Part shown: in pieces, positions 1 to 4,931 of the stretch
Position numbering within the stretch: the stretch's first letter is position 1
Layout: every line of letters begins with the position of its first letter
NCBI GenBank assembly: GCA_020056545.1
Contig: JAGVHM010000138.1
Location: 1 to 5,775 of the forward strand
Reading direction: 5' to 3'
Origin: a bacterium
GTDB taxonomy: Bacteria > Desulfobacterota > Deferrimicrobia > Deferrimicrobiales > Deferrimicrobiaceae
Length of the DNA: 5,775 nucleotides
The notes under the pieces: generated by a model
Seen by the model: the letters and a program-made list of their open reading frames with translations, nothing else
Databases searched by the model: none
What the model was told of the DNA's origin: nothing
Position numbers and translations under genes: made by a program

Positions 1-2
1 AC

Positions 3-440
3 GGGGGCGAAGTGAAGGTGGAGCATGCGACCTTCCTTGGCAACGGCGGCGGAGCCAGGCTGAAAGGGACAGGAGCTTCGTTCGTGCGCTGCACGTTCCG
101 GGGGAACGGAATCGGGCTCCGTTTCCGGGACGGAGGTCCGTCGATCACCGGCTCGGTGATTGAGGGGAACGGCACCGGCCTCTTTTATCGGGAGGGGACC
201 GGGGGTGGTAAGATAAACGGAAACCTGATCGTCAACCGTGACTGGAACCTGAAGATAGGAGACTGGGCGGCAGGCGATCTGGACGCCTCCGGGAATTTCT
301 GGGGGGACGGCGGAAACGACGCCGCAGGCATGCGCGTGGAGGATTTCAGGGAGAGAAGGGACGCCGGGCGAGTCGTCCTGCATCCGGCGCTTTCCTCGCC
401 CCCGAGCCCTTCCGGGGCCGCCGGACAGGAGAAAAGATGA
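3..440 (+). CDS. Right-handed beta-helix repeat protein, C-terminal part (5' end outside window)
   Basis: The reading frame is open from the first full codon at base 3 to a TGA at 438-440, so this is the tail of a longer protein. A GTG at 12 could formally start it, but that would give about 142 residues with no signal peptide and a helix beginning in mid-coil. The visible protein has about four coils of 21-23 residues, each with a pattern like C-x-F-x-x-N-x-x-G followed by a hydrophobic strand (for example VRCTFRGNGIGLRF). This is typical of right-handed parallel beta-helices of the pectate-lyase/NosD/CASH type. The helix closes with GNFWG (291-305) and an Asp-rich then V-x-L-x-P-A-L tail, matching the end of the helix in the lipoprotein at 1393-3222. 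The family is structural or carbohydrate-binding/processing; no catalytic residues can be named here. Its stop overlaps the next start (ATGA, 437-440), so the two genes are probably co-translated. Confidence 0.82.
   Translation, partial: GGEVKVEHATFLGNGGGARLKGTGASFVRCTFRGNGIGLRFRDGGPSITGSVIEGNGTGLFYREGTGGGKINGNLIVNRDWNLKIGDWAAGDLDASGNFWGDGGNDAAGMRVEDFRERRDAGRVVLHPALSSPPSPSGAAGQEKR
427..431 (+). promoter_or_regulatory. Shine-Dalgarno site for the DUF362 gene
   Basis: AGGAG lies 5 bases before the ATG at 437 and 8 bases before a second in-frame ATG at 440. Either could initiate; the two products differ by one methionine. The site is inside the end of the upstream gene, so ribosomes terminating at 438-440 can restart here. 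Confidence 0.7.
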
Positions 441-1396
441 TGCAATGTCTTTGGAGCCGCAGGAAATTCCTGCGGTTGGCCGGAGGTGCGGCGGGAATAC
501 TGGCCGGCGGCGGAGCGGGAATCGGCATGTTCGGGCCCGCCGTTCCGGAAGCGGAAGCGGTGACGGTGGCTGCCGTAAAGGTGGCGGTGGCTTCCGGAGC
601 GAGCCCTTCGGAGAATGCGCGCAAGGCGGTCGCCGCGGTCGGCGGCATCAAGGCTTTCATCGGGCGCGGAGACGTGGTCGTCCTCAAGCCCAACATCGGG
701 TGGGACAGGACGCCGGAGCAGGCGGCGAACACGAACCCCGAAGTGGTCGTCGCCCTGGCGGAGATGTGCCTGTCCGCAGGCGCGAAGCAGGTGCGCGTCT
801 TCGACCGCACGTGCAACGATCCCAGGCGCTGCTACGTGAACAGCGGCATCCAGGCCGCGGTGGAGGCGTTCGGGAAGAAGCAGGGCGCATCGGACATCGT
901 GCGGGTCTACCACGTGGAGGACCGGAAATTCCGCAGGACCGCGATCCCGGGCGCTTTCGCTTTGAAGGAATGGGACCTCTACCAGGATGCGCTGGAGGCG
1001 GACAAGATCGTCAACGTCCCCATCGCCAAGCACCATGGCCTGGCCACCGCCACCCTCGGCCTGAAGAACATGATGGGTGTCATGGGCGGAAACCGGGGAC
1101 AGATCCACTACAACCTTTCGGAGTGCCTGGCGGATCTTCACCGCAGGCTACCGACGAGTTTGACGGTGATCGACGCGACGCGCGTCCTGCTGCGCAACGG
1201 CCCGTCGGGGGGCAACCTCGCCGACGTCCAGGCGCAGGGGGTGGTCTTCGCATCCGCCGACGTCGTGGCGGCCGACGTGGTCGCGGCGGAAAGGGTCTTC
1301 CGATGGAAGGTCAAGGACGTTGCGCATATACAGAAGGCGCTGGAAGCCAGGATCGGCGTGACCTCTCCCGCACAGATCCGCGTGGTCGAGGCGTGA
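437..1396 (+). CDS. DUF362 family protein with twin-arginine (Tat) signal
   Basis: The 319-residue product begins with S-R-R-K-F-L-R (residues 7-13), a good Tat motif, followed by a Gly/Ala-rich hydrophobic stretch (14-33) and a likely signal peptidase I site A-E-A/V at 39-42. Export of a folded protein to the periplasm is therefore likely. The mature part has DUF362 (PF04015) hallmarks: a VVVLKPNIGWDR segment (K84-P85-N86), an A-D-K-I-V-N-V-P segment (188-195) running into K198-H199-H200, the T-L-G-L-K-N-M-M-G block (206-214), and a C-terminal A-S-A-D-x-V-A-A-D pattern (272-280). The family's biochemical role is not established. Some members carry a [4Fe-4S] ferredoxin domain; this one does not. 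Possible ligands are the C126-x5-C132 pair and H199-H200, which is inference. The start is fixed by the AGGAG site and the Tat motif. It overlaps the upstream gene by 4 bases (ATGA) and the downstream gene by 4 bases (GTGA), and it interrupts a run of beta-helix genes. Confidence 0.9.
   Translation: MMQCLWSRRKFLRLAGGAAGILAGGGAGIGMFGPAVPEAEAVTVAAVKVAVASGASPSENARKAVAAVGGIKAFIGRGDVVVLKPNIGWDRTPEQAANTNPEVVVALAEMCLSAGAKQVRVFDRTCNDPRRCYVNSGIQAAVEAFGKKQGASDIVRVYHVEDRKFRRTAIPGAFALKEWDLYQDALEADKIVNVPIAKHHGLATATLGLKNMMGVMGGNRGQIHYNLSECLADLHRRLPTSLTVIDATRVLLRNGPSGGNLADVQAQGVVFASADVVAADVVAAERVFRWKVKDVAHIQKALEARIGVTSPAQIRVVEA
1393..1396 (+). promoter_or_regulatory. GTGA stop/start overlap (translational coupling)
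   Basis: The GTG start of the lipoprotein gene overlaps the TGA stop of the DUF362 gene. The only purine-rich stretch nearby, GAGG at 1388-1391, is one base from the GTG and too close to act as a normal ribosome binding site. Expression therefore probably depends on termination-reinitiation from the upstream gene. Confidence 0.55.
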
Positions 1397-3222
1397 GAGG
1401 GAACGCCGGAAATCCATCCGCCGCGATTATCCTGTTTGGGCTCCTTTCCGCCTGCGCGCATCTTCCGGTTGCGGCAACGGCCCCTGCCGTCACATATATC
1501 GAAAGGGATACGACGTGGAGCGGAGAGGTCCGCGTCGAAGGGGTCGTCCATGTGCGGAAGGCGGCCACGCTGACGATTCTTCCCGCGACGCGAATTGTCT
1601 TCGCGTCGAGATCCTTTCCGAATCCGGACGAGCACGAGGGGTTTTCCGCTCCCGGAATCCATGTGGAAGGCCGCATCGTCGCGGAGGGGACCGAAGGCGC
1701 CCCCATCGTCTTCACTTCCGCGGCGCAACCGGCGAGGCCCGGATCATGGGACAAGATACTTTTCTCCTTCAGTTCGGGAAGCCGCTTTTCGCATTGCGTT
1801 TTCGAGGGCGCACGCTACGCCTTCCATGCCCATTTTTCCGAAATCTCGATCCGTAAATGCATCTTCCGGGCGAACGACGAGGGGGTGCGCCTGGGGGTCT
1901 CCCGCGTCACGCTCGAGGACTCCGTATTCACCCGGAACGAGATCCGCGGTATCAACTTCCGGGAGTGCCGCAACGTGATCAGGAGGAACCTGGTCTACGG
2001 GAACGGCGACGGCGTCTTCCTGCATTCGAAGAACTCCGCGTCGGTGGTTCGCGAGAACGCGATCTACGACAACCGGAACTTCAACGCGCGCATGGGGGAT
2101 CTCCATTCCGACGACATGGATCTTTCCGGGAACTGGTGGGGTACGGCCAGTGAAGAGGAGGCGAGGGCGACGCTCCATGACGGGCGGAATCAGCCCGGCA
2201 TCGGAAAGATCACGATAACGCCGGTGCTCGTACGCCCTCCGGTGGCGGGGGCGGCGATCCGCGGGGTGTTCGTCGCCGGCCGTGATCCCGTGAAAGGAGC
2301 CGACGTGCGGGCGTACGGTTCGCTTTCCGATGGCGTATTCGGGGACGGCCACGTCGCCGGAAATCTGACGGACGAAAACGGGTCGTTTCTGCTTTCACTG
2401 CCCCCCGGGCGCTATTTCGTTTCCGGGCGGGCGGAGACTTCCGGTGGGATGCTCTTCGCCTTGCCGGGAAACAACCCGGTGGTCGTCTCTTACGGGGAAA
2501 CGCGGGAGATAGGGCTGCCGGCAGTGACTGCCCCGCCGAAAGGGAGATACCGCCCCTCGGCGGATGCCAGGTCTTCGATCGTCGCGCGGGCGACGCTCAT
2601 GGGCAGGCCGGAAAGTGCGGTCGCCGTCCATGCGTCGCGGCCGGACGCACCTGATTTTCGGGGAGCGGGCGAGGCGACGGCGCTTACGGATGAAGAGGGG
2701 ATCGCAAGATTGTTCCTTCCGCCGGGGAAATACCTTCTTTCGGCGAGGAAGCGCACCACGGGGGCGGCCATCGGGATGGTCGACGAAGGGGGGCTGTTCG
2801 GGGTGTATCCGTATTTCCCGGTCGATCTGCCGCGAGGAAGCGTCCTGTCCCTGGAGATCCCGATGTTCCGGAAGCGCGGCCTGCTGGGGGAAGATGACCG
2901 GAAGGCCCCGGCGGCCGAAGCCGCGGCGCACGCGGAGGGGATTGCGACGCTGTCGGGGAAGGCGGCCACCGGATACATCGTCTTCTTTTATGGCCCTCCG
3001 GAGACGATCGGGCGGCCGCTGGCGCGTTCCTCGGTCGTCTCGGGGTCCGGCAGGTTCTCCGTTCATCTTCCGGGGGACGGTGAGTATATCGCCTATCTAC
3101 GCAAGGCGGTCGAGGGGGTTCCGGGCGGAGCCGCCGAGGAACGGCTCGGTCCCGTCTCCTTTCGCCTGGCAGGCGGCCGGTTCCTCCCCGGGACGCTCGC
3201 CTTCGGCCCGCAGGGACGCTGA
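1393..3222 (+). CDS. Predicted lipoprotein: right-handed beta-helix plus three tandem beta-sandwich-like domains
   Basis: The product is 609 residues. Starting from the GTG, a short hydrophobic segment (about 10-20) ends in the lipobox L18-S19-A20-C21, so it is predicted to be a lipoprotein anchored by C21. The n-region is only weakly basic (R2). Residues about 35-100 form an N-terminal cap with A-T-L-T-I-L-P (58-64). G-S-W-D-K-I-L-F (117-124) follows, then about five beta-helix coils (125-246) with HAHFS at 145-149. The helix closes with N247-W-W-G250. From about 289 come three copies of a beta-sandwich-like unit, resembling carboxypeptidase-regulatory/Ig-like folds. Copies 1 and 2 carry T-D-E-[NE]-G (326-330, 432-436) and L-P-P-G-[RK]-Y (336-341, 442-447), exactly 106 residues apart. 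A diverged third copy has LPGDGEY at 559-565. No enzymatic motif is evident; a surface binding or scaffold role is inferred. The frame stays open far upstream (to 445), but that part is an Arg/Gly-rich shadow of the DUF362 gene. Confidence 0.85.
   Translation: MRGNAGNPSAAIILFGLLSACAHLPVAATAPAVTYIERDTTWSGEVRVEGVVHVRKAATLTILPATRIVFASRSFPNPDEHEGFSAPGIHVEGRIVAEGTEGAPIVFTSAAQPARPGSWDKILFSFSSGSRFSHCVFEGARYAFHAHFSEISIRKCIFRANDEGVRLGVSRVTLEDSVFTRNEIRGINFRECRNVIRRNLVYGNGDGVFLHSKNSASVVRENAIYDNRNFNARMGDLHSDDMDLSGNWWGTASEEEARATLHDGRNQPGIGKITITPVLVRPPVAGAAIRGVFVAGRDPVKGADVRAYGSLSDGVFGDGHVAGNLTDENGSFLLSLPPGRYFVSGRAETSGGMLFALPGNNPVVVSYGETREIGLPAVTAPPKGRYRPSADARSSIVARATLMGRPESAVAVHASRPDAPDFRGAGEATALTDEEGIARLFLPPGKYLLSARKRTTGAAIGMVDEGGLFGVYPYFPVDLPRGSVLSLEIPMFRKRGLLGEDDRKAPAAEAAAHAEGIATLSGKAATGYIVFFYGPPETIGRPLARSSVVSGSGRFSVHLPGDGEYIAYLRKAVEGVPGGAAEERLGPVSFRLAGGRFLPGTLAFGPQGR
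2257..3219 (+). repeat. Three tandem protein-level beta-sandwich-like repeats in the lipoprotein
   Basis: Unit 1 covers roughly residues 289-395 (from base 2257), unit 2 residues 396-500 (from 2578), and unit 3 residues 516-609 (from 2938). A charged, Ala-rich linker separates units 2 and 3. Units 1 and 2 align throughout, with the turn T-D-E-x-G, the strand, L-P-P-G-[RK]-Y, and the following S-[GA]-R strand in register. Unit 3 keeps S-G-S-G-R-F, the L-P-G turn and the Y-I-A-Y-L-R strand. The similarity is at protein level; the DNA copies are well diverged, so the duplication is old. Confidence 0.65.
3212..3216 (+). promoter_or_regulatory. Shine-Dalgarno site for the two-module beta-helix gene
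   Basis: AGGGA sits 5 bases before the ATG at 3222, inside the last codons of the lipoprotein gene. The TGA at 3220-3222 and the ATG share one base (TGATG), which again suggests coupled translation. Confidence 0.65.
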
Positions 3223-4931
3223 TGCCCGAAATCCGGAAGACCCGGAAGATTCCGGTGGCGGCGGTCCTGCCGGTATTTCTCCTGATCGCCTCCGCTCAAG
3301 TTACATACTGCCGGCCCGTGTCGGCGGGCGCCCCGGAATCCGCCGGGCCCGACGCGCGCGAGGTCCGGATCGGCGGAAGGATCTCGGGAGAGGTCCGCCT
3401 CGCGGGGCGCGTCAGGGTGACGGAAGACCTTCTCGTCCTGCCGGGCGCGAAGCTTCACGTCGCGCCGGGGACCGTCGTTTCGTTCGACAGGAGCGAATCC
3501 TCCAAGGTGGATCCGGAATATTTCCACGGGGGGACGGAGATGGTCGTTCGCGGGGCGCTGCGTGCCGAGGGGGCGAGATTCCTCTTCCGGGGCCGGAGCG
3601 GCGGGATAGTGGTGGACGGCGGACGGGCGGAATTCGCTGACTGCGCGATATCCGGCGCCGAGGCGGGGATCGCGGTCCTCGGGGGAGGCACCGTGACGGC
3701 CGCTGGCGCCCTCACGGTCGCCGACTGCAGGGTGGGCGTGGCGCTTTTCGCGGGAAGGCTTCCGGCGTGGGCAGGGAGAGGGGAAGTGAGCCTCGAGAAA
3801 AACGGCGTCGCGGCGGTCCGGTTCCCCGGAGCGCCCCCCGTCCCCGATACGTTCCTCTTCCGGCGGAGCGAGGAGGCGGACGTGGTTGACTGGGATGGCC
3901 GCATCCTTCCTCAACGCGGCGACGCGCCCAAGCCGGCGCCCGCCTCCGGGGCGCTTCGCCTCGGGGACACCTTCATGGCCCGAAGCCGCGAGCTTTCCGG
4001 GGACGTCGTCGTCGACGGGGTCATCCGCGTGGCGCCGGGAGCGACCCTTTCGATCGCGCCGGGAAGCCGGCTCTTTTTCGTTTTCCGCGACACGGACGGG
4101 GACGGGATCGGCGAGAACGGGATATTTCTCCAGGGGAACCTTGACGCACGGGGGACGAAGGAGCGCCCGATCGGTTTCTACCCCCTCGACGGCGCCGGGC
4201 CTGGCCGTTGGGACGCAATAAACTTCATGGCGAGCGACCAGGGGGAGAACGTCCTGGAAAACGTCGAAATCGCCGGGGCCTATCGCGGGCTGCACGCGCA
4301 TTTCAGCCGTTTCCGCGGGAAGGGGATCCGGATCTCGGAGTGCTACCGGGGGATCCAGTTCCAGGAATCGGATGTCGAACTTTCCGGCGTGGAGGTGGCG
4401 GACTCGCTGAGCGGTTTGCGGTGCCGCGACTCCGACGTGAAGATCGACGGCTTGCGCCTGCGGGATACCGTGTCGGGAGCCAACTTCTTCCGCAGCCGCG
4501 TAAAATTATCCTCCCCCGATCTTTCCCGGACGGGATGGTACGGGATCCGCTTGCGGGAAAGCCGTGTAGATCTTTCCGGCGGCGCCGTGCGGGAAGCGCT
4601 CGTGGGGGTCTCGGTTCATGAGGGCACGGTCCTTGCGGAGCGGCTTTCCGTGGAGGCGGGCGGGCTGGCGGGTATCGCGCTCCAGGAGGGGGATGTTAGA
4701 ATCAACGGTGCCGTCATTTCGGGATGCAGGGTCGACGGCATCAGCGCGACGGGCGCGAAGGCGTTCGTCACCGGGGGGGCGATAACGGAATACGGTCGTT
4801 ACGCGGTGAAACTGGGAGGTCCGGCGGAGATGACGCTGCGCGGCGTGGAGATAAACAGCGGGCGCGGCGCGGCGAACCCGGTATACGACGGGAAGATAGC
4901 TCCGGGCCTGGGGGTTGTCCGCATTGAGTAG
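3222..4931 (+). CDS. Secreted protein with two cap-plus-beta-helix modules
   Basis: The product is 569 residues. A basic n-region (R5-K6-T-R8-K9), a hydrophobic core (10-24) and A23-S-A25/Q give a classical Sec signal peptide; the start is supported by AGGGA at 3212-3216. Module A has a cap at about 47-110 with LPGAKLHVAPG (73-83), followed by a short Gly/Ala-rich helix to about 205. A Pro/Ala linker leads to module B. Its cap (249-345) holds APGATLSIAPG (271-281), a D-T-D-G-D-G-I-G-E loop (290-298) that looks like a calcium-binding loop, and G-R-W-D-A-I-N-F (328-335). A beta-helix then runs to about 541 with HAHFS at 358-362. The two caps are 198 residues apart when aligned on the P-G turn, so the protein is an internal duplication. 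Cap B and the first coils align with the lipoprotein at 1393-3222. No catalytic site is recognised; carbohydrate binding, surface scaffolding or metal binding are possible. It ends 8 bases inside the next gene. Confidence 0.85.
   Translation: MPEIRKTRKIPVAAVLPVFLLIASAQVTYCRPVSAGAPESAGPDAREVRIGGRISGEVRLAGRVRVTEDLLVLPGAKLHVAPGTVVSFDRSESSKVDPEYFHGGTEMVVRGALRAEGARFLFRGRSGGIVVDGGRAEFADCAISGAEAGIAVLGGGTVTAAGALTVADCRVGVALFAGRLPAWAGRGEVSLEKNGVAAVRFPGAPPVPDTFLFRRSEEADVVDWDGRILPQRGDAPKPAPASGALRLGDTFMARSRELSGDVVVDGVIRVAPGATLSIAPGSRLFFVFRDTDGDGIGENGIFLQGNLDARGTKERPIGFYPLDGAGPGRWDAINFMASDQGENVLENVEIAGAYRGLHAHFSRFRGKGIRISECYRGIQFQESDVELSGVEVADSLSGLRCRDSDVKIDGLRLRDTVSGANFFRSRVKLSSPDLSRTGWYGIRLRESRVDLSGGAVREALVGVSVHEGTVLAERLSVEAGGLAGIALQEGDVRINGAVISGCRVDGISATGAKAFVTGGAITEYGRYAVKLGGPAEMTLRGVEINSGRGAANPVYDGKIAPGLGVVRIE
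4326..4844 (+). repeat. Eight consecutive beta-helix coils of 21-23 residues
   Basis: Residues 369-541 of the two-module protein divide without gaps into coils of 21, 21, 21, 22, 21, 22, 22 and 23 residues. Each has a first strand, a short turn, x-G-[ILV]-x-[LVF] as second strand, and a hydrophobic third strand usually ending in S-G or N-G (examples: VEVADSLSGLRCR and LSVEAGGLAGIALQ). Regular coil length with alternating hydrophobic residues is the signature of a right-handed parallel beta-helix. Confidence 0.75.

Noticed and set aside
185..1141. Long open frame on the - strand opposite the first gene and the DUF362 gene
   Set aside because: Its composition is Arg/His/Pro-rich with no recognisable domain, and the + strand has a clear DUF362 protein over most of it. 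It is a GC-driven shadow.
445..1392. Upstream extension of the lipoprotein frame, open for about 950 bases across the DUF362 gene
   Set aside because: The translation is Arg/Gly/Pro-rich low complexity typical of an off-frame reading of a GC-rich gene. The lipobox directly follows the GTG at 1393, which fixes the real start.
1393..2220. Calling the beta-helix proteins NosD (nitrous oxide reductase maturation)
   Set aside because: The coil pattern is shared by many right-handed beta-helix families. No nosZ, nosF or nosY gene is present, and the cap and C-terminal repeats do not match what I would expect of NosD.
2564..3640. A + strand open frame spanning the lipoprotein/two-module junction
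   Set aside because: It is extremely Arg/Ser/Gly-rich and overlaps two supported genes in another frame.
3093..4301. Long - strand open frame opposite the two-module beta-helix gene
   Set aside because: There is no signal, domain or credible start context, and the opposite strand carries regular beta-helix caps and coils.
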